64,000 bases of DNA from Paramecium sonneborni. Lineage: Eukaryota; Ciliophora; Oligohymenophorea; Peniculida; Parameciidae. The DNA is taken from contig CAJJDN010000104.1 in the NCBI GenBank assembly GCA_905182985.1, forward strand, positions 317,835-381,834. The letters run 5' to 3'. The first letter of the stretch is position 1; every line of letters starts with the position of its first letter. A program made the position numbers and the translations under genes. The notes beneath the pieces were generated by a model that worked only from the letters and a program-made list of their open reading frames with translations, searched no databases and was not told the origin of the DNA. Below are positions 22,703 to 33,389 of the stretch, one piece after another.

Positions 22703-23290
22703 TCAATATTATTCCTTTAAATTCGTCATTTCGTTATGCTGCTTTTTTATGATCTCATATAATTTATATAAGTCTTTTTGAGTATGTTCAACTTCATTAG
22801 TGTGTTTAGCTATTTTTTCTATTAATACTAGATTATTTTTCATACTTGAAAGTGGGTGAACTTCCATATAAATGGCTGTGGATAGTTAACTTAAGAATTT
22901 TTATTATAAAACTGGAGTAACTCCGTTGTGTGCACAGGACATTGAATGAGGCTATTATTTCTTTAGAGTAATTTTTCCAGAACATGCATCTATGAATACG
23001 AAGACATTATTGCATAATATTTTTCTCTTTCTCTTTCTTTAAGTAGAAAAAAAGTTTGCGGAATCATTAAAGTAATTTCTAAGAATATGTTTAGCAGATG
23101 AATATTTAACCTTATGGAGAATAGCAGCCTAAAATAATTAATTATTGTAATTCTTCATTACCTAATAAATTGGAAGACGATCATTAACCACACTTAATAT
23201 TAGTTTTGTTTTTATCTCTTAATCAATTGCTTTTCTTTACTTAGTTTTATCCTTTACTTAATCAAAGATAGGAACTGGATTTTATTCCAT
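22703..23290 (-). CDS. Uncharacterised protein, 195 residues, helix-turn-helix-like middle and coiled-coil end
   Basis: One uninterrupted frame under the ciliate code. Residues 20-75 are basic and helical (K-T-K-L-I-L-S-V-V-N-D-R-L-P-I-Y, then A-A-I-L-H-K-V-K-Y-S-S-A-K-H-I-L) and could form a helix-turn-helix, though I match them to no family. The middle holds a hydrophobic strand V-F-V-F-I-D-A-C-S-G-K-I with two nearby Cys. The last 60 residues (E-K-I-A-K-H-T-N-E-V-E-H to the end) are predicted coiled coil. Start chosen as the first ATG (complement 23288-23290). A length of 195 codons without TGA at this base composition is unlikely by chance, and codon use looks like that of neighbouring genes. 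Function unknown. Confidence 0.6.
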
Positions 23291-23558
23291 TTGAAGAAGT
23301 ATTAAGAGTTATTAAAAATACTCTGTACATTTATGATTTAGTTATGCTTATATTATATAATAAGTGAGTGGAGTAGAAGGTTTTTAAAATTCAATTGAAT
23401 TTTAGATTAAATATTATAGGAATTTTGATCAAATTTTAGTTAAAAAAACATGATTATTTCATTTTTGAAAAGGTGTTTAAATTTTGTTTCCTTAACAAAT
23501 ATTTTTTTTGAGAATAAGAACAATAATTTAAATTATTGATTGAATAATATATTTCAAA

Positions 23559-25063
23559 TCAACTCACTTCATCCTAAAAGCATTCAAATATAAGTTCTCC
23601 TTATTCATTTTCATATTCTCTAATTCTGTCCTCTGTTTTTAATTCATTCAATTCAACAGTTTCTGAATTATCAAGTGATGTATCTTTTGGATGAAACATA
23701 TGAGCACACAAATCTAAAACTGTTTTTTTGTCTATTTCAGCTGCTTCATTTTCTTTTAAAAATAATTTATAATTTATACCTGTATTAATAACACTATAAT
23801 ATTCAACAAATTCACTGATTCTCTCTACAAATCTACATTCTTCCATTTATTTTGCAAAGTTTTCCTTACTCAAATATGATAAACAAATTAAAACATGCAT
23901 TAATACACTTACTTGAATCTATTCCTTCATAAATTTTAAAAGTTATTCCATTACTTAATGGGCAAATCTTCCTTACTTTTCAAGATATGACAAAGTATAT
24001 GGTGTATGAATTACATTTGCTAATGTTGCAGAAGCAAAATCAAGACAAAATATATGAATTTTTGTATTTATTGATTTTTGTATTAATAAAATGATCCATT
24101 ATATCATTTCATTATGAACATATGTTGGAATAACAGTATCTTTAATACTAGCCTTTTATAATATTGCTAAACAAAATCTTTAAGTAACTGAACCATTTTC
24201 TTATTCCTTTAATATTTTTATTATTTTCTCAATAATTATCATATTTCCATTATATGTAAGGTATTCTACACCTCTCAAAGTACTACTTATTACACTTATT
24301 AAACTTGTTATGGCATGTCTTAAACTCTAATTATTAATATCCAATAAATGAACAACAAAATCAAATTTCTCTGTTGCCTCAATATTGAAAACATCATTTC
24401 TGATCAATTCATATACTAAGTTTTTTCTCAATTCTGGTGCTATTTGTAATGCATTTACTCTTAAAGATAATAAAACTTCAATCATTCCATCAACATGTTT
24501 ATCTTAAAAATTCTTAAAGAGTTTTGTCTTATGTTCATGCATCACCTATTCAGTAATCAATTCAGTTCCTTCAGGTTTACCTTCATTAATTATTACTTTA
24601 TGATATTTCCCTAATTATATTTTATAATTTTCTAAAGTTTCACTTAAATTTTCATTCTTAGCTGTTTCTTTCAGAGAATGCAATAATTAAAGTAAATTTA
24701 TACTAACTGAGAATATTTGTCTTCCAGCTTAAAGAATTTGTTAATATTTTTTATTGAAAGCTTTTTGTTCTTTTTCTAAATTTATTTCCCTTTTTGTTTT
24801 TGTATTGTCACTCTTAAAGAGTTGAAATATTCTTGGTGCTTCATCCCCTATTTACTTAGATTATTATTATTTATTCAACATCTAAAAATGACAATTATGA
24901 ATATCAATACTTTATTAGAAACTTATTTGCTCTTTATTTCTGCTTCAAAACATTCAAGAGTGTTTGCAAAAGATGAATATCTGAGATACTCTTTAATATA
25001 TTCATTTATTTCATTTTGATCAGGTTAATTAGAATTGGGCAAATTTGAATTTCCAGATTTCAT
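23559..25063 (-). CDS. ARMC9: LisH and armadillo-type protein, ARMC9-like
   Basis: 491 residues, one 29-nt intron (24882-24910). An N-terminal LisH motif (about residues 13-40) reads I-N-E-Y-I-K-E-Y-L-R-Y-S-S-F-A-N-T-L-E-C-F and lines up with V-K-E-Y-L-D-F-A-E-F-E-D-T-L in vertebrate ARMC9. A coiled-coil stretch follows, then helical repeats from about residue 200; the block with C-L-A-I-L-Q-K-A-S...I-Q-W-I-I-L-L matches the ARMC9 armadillo core. The C-terminus is acidic, as in ARMC9, but the long vertebrate tail is absent. ARMC9 works at the ciliary base and tip, and its loss causes Joubert syndrome in humans; the Tetrahymena relative is a basal-body/cilium protein. A ciliary role here is inference from the family. 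Confidence 0.8.
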
Positions 25064-25159
25064 TAATATAAAAATATCAATATAAATACAATTATTATGT
25101 ATACTAATAAATAATACACTAAGTAATTTAAATAATCCTTTATTCATCATTTAAGCTTA

Positions 25160-25949
25160 GATTATTATTATATCTTATTTAAAGATTAAAGTAATTCTTT
25201 ATTAATTTAATATTTTACATTAAGACCTAATAACTTTTATTTTTTGTTTATTTAATAAATCATTAAAATCTCTATCTTTTTGTTCATCATCATCATCATC
25301 CTATATATCCACTTTTTAAATTTTTATGGCTTCAATAAATTCAATTTCAGCTTGTTAAACTTCTCTTTTTTTATGAACTGATCATAAATATGAAGTATCA
25401 TTATCTTAATCTAATACTTCATTTTCAATTTCAAAATGAAAAAATTAACCATTTCAGCTTAATTAATTATTTTTTATTTAATTAGCCTTAATCATTTCTA
25501 GTTTTAAATTTCTTATATCTTTTGAATTTTATGATTATGATTAATTGTGAAAACTCATCATACCAGATTAATCTTCTAGTTTCTAATCTCTTGATAATTA
25601 TTAAGAATGTCAAATGTATTTTGATTTAAACTTATTGTTATAATCCAACCATACTGATTAATCTAACCATTTCTTATTATTTTTATTCAATTAAAAGTTT
25701 CATTTAGTTTTGAAACTCGTTCGTTTATGCTTCCTATTACAATTCCACTAAAATTTATTTTAATTCTTGAAAGTATTTAATATCTATTAATGTACCATTC
25801 ATAAAATTTTGAAAATCAGATGAACAATTTAATAAAAGTATTAATAAATCTAATACGAACAAGAATAAAGTATTTATTTTTTATCTTTCATCTCTTTCAT
25901 TTTCTCTTTTAATTCTTCTTTCTTCTTTTCGCGTTTATTTTAATTCCAT
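25160..25949 (-). CDS. Possible charged coiled-coil protein, broken or mis-spliced (exons not resolved)
   Basis: Coding-like composition on the minus strand, but I could not assemble one consistent frame. The upstream end starts M-E-L-K-Q-T-R-K-E-E-R-R-I-K-R-E-N and continues Gln/Lys-rich. The downstream end contains a run of five Asp after Q-K-V-D-I-Q, then E-Q-K-D-R-D-F-N-D-L-L-N-K. A TGA interrupts the acidic frame (near 25380) and no well-formed intron removes it. Either introns with unusual ends are present, or this is a decaying gene. The downstream frame stays open into the ARMC9-like start, which is probably chance. Confidence 0.25.
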
Positions 25950-26896
25950 TTTTTCTATTTATTATTATTTCAATTACTAAAATCCAATGCTAACAGTCAT
26001 TAATAGATCAGGCATAGATTACATAGTAGTATCAAATTGTTATAATTTCAAAAAGCTTTGTTATATGTTTATCATTGATTATTATTATTACATTTATTTA
26101 TATTATAATTGTTAAAGCATAGAGCCTAAATATTCTGAATTAGTTATATAACATCTTTTCATTTTTCAACATGTTTATTATCAAAATGTTTGAGTGATTT
26201 TATTTTTAGATAGATAATATTTATTACTATGATGACATTTAAAGACAGGTTTTTTTTATTTGCTTCGCTTATATTTTGAATTAATAAAGTTCTTTATTTC
26301 TAGGAGTTTATTAGTTTAGATGTTACTTTTAAATTTCTTTTAATTTTCTATATACTCTTGTTTTATTTTTAAAAGTTCTACTTTTTCTTTTTCTTGTTAA
26401 TTTGAGTATAGAAATCCATAACAAATTAGGATACTTCTAACTTTATTTTAAATAATCTAAATTCCAAATTTATGATATCATCTAATGTAAGATTGGATTA
26501 GACAAAGTTTTTAAGAAATGGTCCACATTAATTAATATCTCTAAAGAATAGAGAGATATATTGAATTAGAGATTGGCTTAAATATAATTCCAATAAAGAT
26601 TATCTAAAAGTAGTGGATTAAATTATTCAGATTGGGGTAGTTGAAAAGAAAATGGTTTAATGAGATGTTTAATTGCACTATTATTTTTTTGGATATATAT
26701 ATTTATTAATGTATATGGATAATGATTTCGATATGAAAAGGAGTAGAATTAGTAAAGTGAAATAAAAACATAGAGAGTTGAAGAATGTTTATAAAAAATA
26801 ATTTGCATTGATTATAATATATTAGTAATTAAGTTAATAGCACTTCTTTTGGATTCAGAGTTTTAAATAATTTGAAATAATTCATAGACATACTTA
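25950..26896. other. Gene-poor spacer, nothing supported
   Basis: About 950 bp with frequent TGA in all frames. No motif, repeat or RNA gene recognised. It lies upstream of the PHD/WHIM gene and may hold its regulatory region. Confidence 0.4.
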
Positions 26897-29765
26897 ATGG
26901 CTAGTGAGGAAGATGTGAACATTGAAGATGAAATAATTGAGGAATCATAAGTAGAAGACAATCAAAAAAAGAAGAAGGACAAGAAAGATAAGAAAATAAA
27001 CAAGAAGCTAGAGTAGAAAAAGCCAATTGATGGGAAATAGTAATTTGGTGATAAATCTATATGTCGATTATGCAAATTGACTACTCAATCAACTCCAACT
27101 ATAATTTGTATAAGGTGTCACTTTAAATACCACAAAGAATGTATACGAACTTAAAACAAAGAGCCTTAATTTTAAGACGGCATTAAATGGTACTGTCTCT
27201 CATGTATAGAGAGAATGGCTAAGAGAAAATTGAAAGAGTCAGAACCATAGAAAAAGAAGAAAACTAATTAAATCCCAGAATTCTTTCAGAAAACACTTTA
27301 ACCATAAGAAGATAAATTGAAAAAACATACTGAATTTCAATTAAAATATCCAACTTATGTATAATAAGGAAGAGTTATATTTCCAATATTTGATGAATAT
27401 CTAACAGCATATTAATAATTGTTTACCATTGAAATTAAAAAGAAACCACTTCTTTAACTTGATTCCAATATTCCCTAAAATCTATTTGAAGATATTCTTA
27501 AAATATGGGATAGTTATAATTATATGGATAAAATCGTGAGTGATATTCTCTATGCAGGAGAATAACAAACAGAATGTATTTCTATTTATTATATCAAAAG
27601 AACAAAGTTAAGTTAACAATATAGGAACATTGATTCATTTTAAAGATAATCATACACCCTATTCTTAAAAAACTCGTTTAGAGATTTATAATTTAATCTA
27701 AAATAATCCTGAAGAATTAATCCTATTCTTTTGTTATTTCTATCTTAAATAAATCATTGAAGATTTAGATTAAGAATAAATGTAAAAATAACAATATGTA
27801 ATTTCTATCATATATATAATATTTCTAGAAAATTCCATATTGGCATCTTCTTGGATATATGTGGTTTACAAATAGAGTTAGATATTACGAATTATTGAGA
27901 GATGATATTAAATCATTGCCAACCAATATTTATAAATAAGGAATACTACATTTAAATTAGGATATCATAGATTTTAATGATTATACTGATATTAAAAAAG
28001 TTTGTAAATTGCTTATAGCTCTATCAGATGGATTAACTGGTCTTAAAAAAACTTAGTTTCTTTATTAATTCAGAACTGAAAATCTGTTATCTAATAATAG
28101 AATTAAATAATAATTAGGCACTTAAATTAAATAACAAAGAAGTCAATAAATTGATATTAAAAAAGAAATTATAGAAGCTGAAGGCAATATTTCTATTGCT
28201 AAAGTAAATTTTTATTTATTTCTATAGTCTTAATTATAATAAGATGGTTTAACAAGAGTAGAAACTTAGAAATTTACAAAATCAATGGAATAAGCCTAAA
28301 AATAAGCTTAAAAATTAAAATAACAATATTCAAAATTAGAAAAAGAAATAGCTTCTTTAACAGAAAGATATAATTAATAAGATAAAGTATTATTTTATTA
28401 ATATTTTAATAGGAATTAGCTATTACATAAATGCCAGCCTTATTATTAAATCCATCTATGTGTATAGGATAAGATGCAAAACATAGTTCATATTATTTCT
28501 TTTTATATGAACCTGATAAAATTTTTGTATGCATGAAACATTCAATTATTGATGAAGATGGATCATAGAAATGGGGATTTTATGATTAAACTGAAATTTA
28601 AAATCTGTTGAATTCATTATGTCCAAAAGGAGTACGAGAAAATACTTTAAAAAATAATATTATTGAATTATAAAGAGCAAAATTATTATAAATAAATGAA
28701 TAAAATTAAGATTAGAATGATTAAATAGAATAAGAAAATCATAAAAATGGTAAGGGAATAGATAACGATATAGAATAAGAAGTACATAATTAAAGTGAAG
28801 AATAAATAGAAAGAATTAATAGTTTAATAAATTTAGATGTTGACGATCTTATTAATGAATTTGTAGAAATAGAATCTAGTTTAACTTAATATTTAAATTA
28901 AAAAAATTCAAGATGGTGTAGTACAGAGTAAAGAATAGTATTTTTAAAGAGTTTTTAGAATGTAATAGAAAAAAAGAATTCTTCTGAATATGATGAAATA
29001 GATCTAAAACCATTAGGAAAAGCTATTGAATATTTTGTAGATAATACAATGATGTAAGAAAAATTAGAACTTAGATTAGAAGAAGATATGGATGAAAAAT
29101 AATTTAATGAAAATGATGAAGATTCATATTAATAACCAAATAGAAAAAGAAAAGTTGTTGAAGATGATTCATCTATTGATGAATAACCTTAAACTATGTT
29201 ATAATAATTAGAATAAATGGATATAGGGAAAGTGAGAGTAAGGAAATTACCAATGAAATTATTTGGTACATATTATGAGACTCTTAGATAAAATTTAATA
29301 GAACAATTAAAATTTGATTGTAATTTAGCAAAAATGAAAATTTGTTTAGAAGTATTAGGTTAAATAGTAAAAGATTATATTGATAGAAAAAAAATATAAA
29401 TACAATAATTAATTATTCCAGTTGGAGAAAAGAAAAAGGTTGAAGAAATAATTATTAAAAAGAATATTGAACCTTAACCATAATTTGTTTAGGAAGCATA
29501 GATATATGTAACATAAAATTTGAGGAAAAGAAATTCAATAAAACCTTAATATACAGAAACTGAAACCAAATGGGAAGACAGATGTAAAAAATGTAATAAA
29601 GGAGGAAAGGTAATTTGTTGTGATACTTGTCCAAAAGTATTCCATCCAAAATGTATAAACTTAAAAGAAGTTCCTTAAGGGAAGTGGAACTGTTTGAATT
29701 GCTTAAGAAATTTTGAGAGACAAATTAAAACAAGAGCTACTGTTAGAAAGTTAGAAAATCAATGA
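26897..29765 (+). CDS. Chromatin-remodelling subunit with PHD, DDT-like, WHIM/WSD and C-terminal PHD domains (ACF1/BAZ-like)
   Basis: 920 residues; four inferred introns (25, 31, 24, 26 nt), the first (27576-27600) ending AAG. Residues 55-100 form a PHD-type zinc finger (C-R-L-C...C-I-R-C-H-F-K-Y-H-K-E-C...W-Y-C-L-S-C). A DDT-like segment (L-F-E-D-I-L-K-I-W-D-S-Y) and WHIM1-like helices follow. The WSD/WHIM2 block is clear: S-S-Y-Y-F-F-L-Y-E-P-D-K-I-F-V...W-G-F-Y-D...L-L-N-S-L-C-P-K-G-V-R-E-N. A textbook PHD closes the protein (about 870-915): C-K-K-C-N-K-G-G-K-V-I-C-C-D-T-C...F-H-P-K-C...W-N-C-L-N-C. This is the layout of ISWI partner proteins. In Paramecium, ISWI1 and its partners act in developmental DNA elimination; whether this protein is one of them is not decidable here. 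Confidence 0.88.
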
Positions 29766-29796
29766 GACAATGATCCATTGTTTTTATTATTAAATA

Positions 29797-30529
29797 ATGA
29801 TTTGTAATTTAGTTGATTATACTCTAAGAACAACTCCAAATAAAGGGAGATTATCATAGACAAATACTACAACATCACCTAACAGTTCAAGAAATTCTTC
29901 TTTTGAAGCTTCTTAACTTAAAATTCCTAGACCTTTATTAAGTTTTGATGAAAAATTTGAAGCCTCCCTTTGTGCTTTTGGTATTGGGTTTATAATCCAT
30001 TTAGAGTTTAAATTATTATTCCCTGAAGAAGATGGCTAAAAAAATTTTGAACAGTTCACTTAGGAATTGATATAAGATAAACTTATATTCTTGAATGATG
30101 AAAAATATTTATAATTGTAATAGGCTTCATTAGAGATTGTAGAAGAGAATGTAAAGCTTTTAATTAAAAAACATAGATTATTAAGGATGATAGAACTACT
30201 TTGATGCTTAAAAATATACCAAGAAACATGAAGCCTAACGACTTGAGAAATATTTTAAATAAAGAATTTCGTAATCTTTATGACTTTTTTTATTTACCTT
30301 TGGATAACAATGTATTTTTATTTAATAAATGAAGAATGATGGTCATTTGGGATATGCTTTTGTTAATTTTATAAATCAAGACATTGTATTAAGGTTTTAT
30401 AGAACATTTAATAATTAAAAATGGACTAATTCAGAAAAGGTATTTCTAATTTTAATTAATTTGTAGTAAATTTGTCAATTAAAATATGCAAAATTATAAG
30501 GAAGAAGGTAATATGAATTTACAAGATGA
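29797..30529 (+). CDS. Mei2-like RNA-binding protein
   Basis: 210 residues after removing four introns (24, 26, 23 and 27 nt; the third, 30312-30334, ends AAG). The C-terminal half is the Mei2-type RRM: D-D-R-T-T-L-M-L-K-N-I-P-R-N, Y-D-F-F-Y-L-P-L-D, L-G-Y-A-F-V-N-F-I-N, F-Y-R-T-F-N-N-Q-K-W, then C-Q-L-K-Y-A-K-L-Q-G-R. Every block lines up with fission-yeast Mei2 and plant AML proteins, whose third RRM controls meiosis and development. The N-terminal half is Ser/Thr/Asn-rich with an S-P-N-S-S-R-N-S-S run. Only 31 bp separate it from the stop of the PHD gene; an ATG at 29770 in the same frame would extend it by nine residues. A conjugation or meiosis role is inferred from the family. Confidence 0.87.
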
Positions 30530-30592
30530 TTAACTTGAGAAATAGTTATTTTTGTGTATTTTTTTCAAATTTTGATTAAAATTTCTTTTTTT

Positions 30593-31428
30593 TCATGGAT
30601 AATATGGAGCTAATAGTTTTTAATTATATAAATCATTTATATCTAAAGAAGAATAAATCTCTGATTCTTTTAAGATATACTCAAAGTTCTTAACTTTTTT
30701 CATTCGATTCAAAGGATTTTTTGTCAATAATTATTAAATCAATGATTTCACAGATCTTAAAATAATAATAAAAGCAACTTATCAATGCAATTTGGAAATT
30801 CAACTTTCTCATTAAGAATGGCTTAATATACTTCATATGGTGTTTTGCCTTTAAAAGGAAGATCTCCAGTAGAGAATTCATATAATAATATTCCAAAACT
30901 CCAATAATCAACACTATTATTATATCCTTAACCTTAAATAGCCTCAGGAGCCATAAAACCTGGACTTCCACATAATGTATTTGTCTTTTAAGGATGTTTA
31001 ACCAATTTACTTAAATCAAAATCAACTAACTTTAGAAATCCATTTTTCATCAATAAAAGATTCTCTGATTTCAAATCTCTATAAATTACATCATTCTTAT
31101 GTAGATAATCCAAAGCTAATAAGACTTATGCTGAGTAAAATTAAATTGCTTCCAATTCCAACTAATGATTTCGAATATATTTATAAAGAGATTATTCATG
31201 TAATAGTTCCATTAAATAATAAGCAGAGTTATTACTAATCTCATATTCGAATACTTTGACAATGTTTGGATGATTTAATTATTATAGTCTTTAAAACAAC
31301 TTTTCTGAAAATAAGTTTAATGAAATCTATTTAGCTGCATAATTCTTTTAATCCCTGTAATTTATCACTTCAACAACTTGTCCTTATTCTCCTTCTCCTA
31401 ACTTCCTAACAAAGCCATAACCACTCAT
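30593..31428 (-). CDS. Serine/threonine protein kinase, AGC/PKA-like
   Basis: 270 residues; one intron (30756-30778, 23 nt) ending AAG. The kinase core is complete: G-E-G-E-Q-G-Q-V glycine loop, Y-A-A-K-Q for the beta-3 Lys, Y-R-D-L-K-S-E-N catalytic loop, V-D-F-D-L-S in place of D-F-G, activation segment [12 protein letters not shown] and S-V-D-Y-W-S-F-G. The T-x-C-G-x-P and the L-P-F-K-G...Y-Q-A-I-L segment are AGC features. The end L-T-K-N-P-L-N-R-M and L-A-P-Y-Y-P leaves no long AGC tail. D-F-D for D-F-G is unusual but keeps the metal Asp, so activity is plausible. The first 200 bp of the gene are repeated at 32310-32509 by the assembly duplication. Confidence 0.87.
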
Positions 31429-32308
31429 ATTTATGTAATATCAAATAATTCCACTTTCTTGACTACAAAATGCTATAAACTTACTCAAATTATAAGTCAC
31501 TTTTCAAGAATCCTTATTCAATCAATAATTTAAAATAAAGAACATTATTTAATTGAAAATAAACATTAACTCATTTAATATCCCTCAATATTGTACTTGC
31601 AAACTTTGATATAAAATCTTTCAATCCTGCTATTGATTTATTTAACTCATTTCTAATTCATAATATCATTTATTTACTAATTTTTTGGCCCATTAACTTT
31701 TTCTAAATCATCTATTCCTCTTATTAATATACCTATCTTCTCAAAAGCCATTACATAATCCTTTTTTATCTAATCTAAATCCTCATTAATCTTGGCTCTT
31801 ATTTCTTGATTCTTTTTATCCTAAATCAATTATTTGTAATAATTCAATTGTTACACCAACTAATTTAATTATATTATAATTAATACATACTTTTACTTAT
31901 AGAATTTTCAATTCTGCTTCTAATTATTATCCTTATGTATCATTTATCACTATGCTTCTATTCTATATTATATTTTTTTCAAGTTCTTGCTACTATTAAT
32001 TTATATAATCCTAATACTTTTGAACTTAATTCAGATAATTTTAATTCTGATTTGATAATTATTTAATCTCTTTATTTAACTTTTCCTTATCCAATTCATA
32101 TTGAGCAATTTATTGATTTAAAGAATTTATTTGATTCTTTAATAAATTATAATTCTCTCTTAATTATTCTAATTCTTATTACTAAGATTTCAATTTTATC
32201 TCCTATTATTCTAATTACTTTCCATTTTATTCTTTCTAAATACTTAATTCTTACACTGATATTTCCAATTTTTCAACCTTTTTCTAATTTTACTATAATT
32301 TTGTATTC
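31229..32308. repeat. 1,080-bp tandem repeat, left copy
   Basis: Identical, as far as I could read, to 32310-33389 (constant offset 1081) and separated from it by a single N at 32309. It covers the 5' end of the AGC-like kinase, the 143-bp spacer and the 3' end of the coiled-coil gene. Confidence 0.92.
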
Positions 32309-32309
32309 N
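32309..32309. other. Single N joining two overlapping contig ends
   Basis: One undetermined base at the exact junction of two 1,080-bp copies. Dropping the N and one copy gives a single continuous locus: kinase, spacer, coiled-coil gene. Confidence 0.97.
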
Positions 32310-33389
32310 TTATTACTAATCTCATATTCGAATACTTTGACAATGTTTGGATGATTTAATTATTATAGTCTTTAAAACAACTTTTCTGAAAATAAGTTTA
32401 ATGAAATCTATTTAGCTGCATAATTCTTTTAATCCCTGTAATTTATCACTTCAACAACTTGTCCTTATTCTCCTTCTCCTAACTTCCTAACAAAGCCATA
32501 ACCACTCATATTTATGTAATATCAAATAATTCCACTTTCTTGACTACAAAATGCTATAAACTTACTCAAATTATAAGTCACTTTTCAAGAATCCTTATTC
32601 AATCAATAATTTAAAATAAAGAACATTATTTAATTGAAAATAAACATTAACTCATTTAATATCCCTCAATATTGTACTTGCAAACTTTGATATAAAATCT
32701 TTCAATCCTGCTATTGATTTATTTAACTCATTTCTAATTCATAATATCATTTATTTACTAATTTTTTGGCCCATTAACTTTTTCTAAATCATCTATTCCT
32801 CTTATTAATATACCTATCTTCTCAAAAGCCATTACATAATCCTTTTTTATCTAATCTAAATCCTCATTAATCTTGGCTCTTATTTCTTGATTCTTTTTAT
32901 CCTAAATCAATTATTTGTAATAATTCAATTGTTACACCAACTAATTTAATTATATTATAATTAATACATACTTTTACTTATAGAATTTTCAATTCTGCTT
33001 CTAATTATTATCCTTATGTATCATTTATCACTATGCTTCTATTCTATATTATATTTTTTTCAAGTTCTTGCTACTATTAATTTATATAATCCTAATACTT
33101 TTGAACTTAATTCAGATAATTTTAATTCTGATTTGATAATTATTTAATCTCTTTATTTAACTTTTCCTTATCCAATTCATATTGAGCAATTTATTGATTT
33201 AAAGAATTTATTTGATTCTTTAATAAATTATAATTCTCTCTTAATTATTCTAATTCTTATTACTAAGATTTCAATTTTATCTCCTATTATTCTAATTACT
33301 TTCCATTTTATTCTTTCTAAATACTTAATTCTTACACTGATATTTCCAATTTTTCAACCTTTTTCTAATTTTACTATAATTTTGTATTC
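32310..33389. repeat. 1,080-bp tandem repeat, right copy
   Basis: Copy of 31229-32308. This copy is contiguous with the body of the coiled-coil gene, so its 3' end is annotated here. The kinase fragment at 32310-32509 (start codon and first 66 codons, then the N) is not an independent gene. Confidence 0.92.

Noticed and set aside
32310..32509. Separate truncated kinase gene
   Set aside because: Identical to 31229-31428 and ends at the N; explained by overlapping contig ends.
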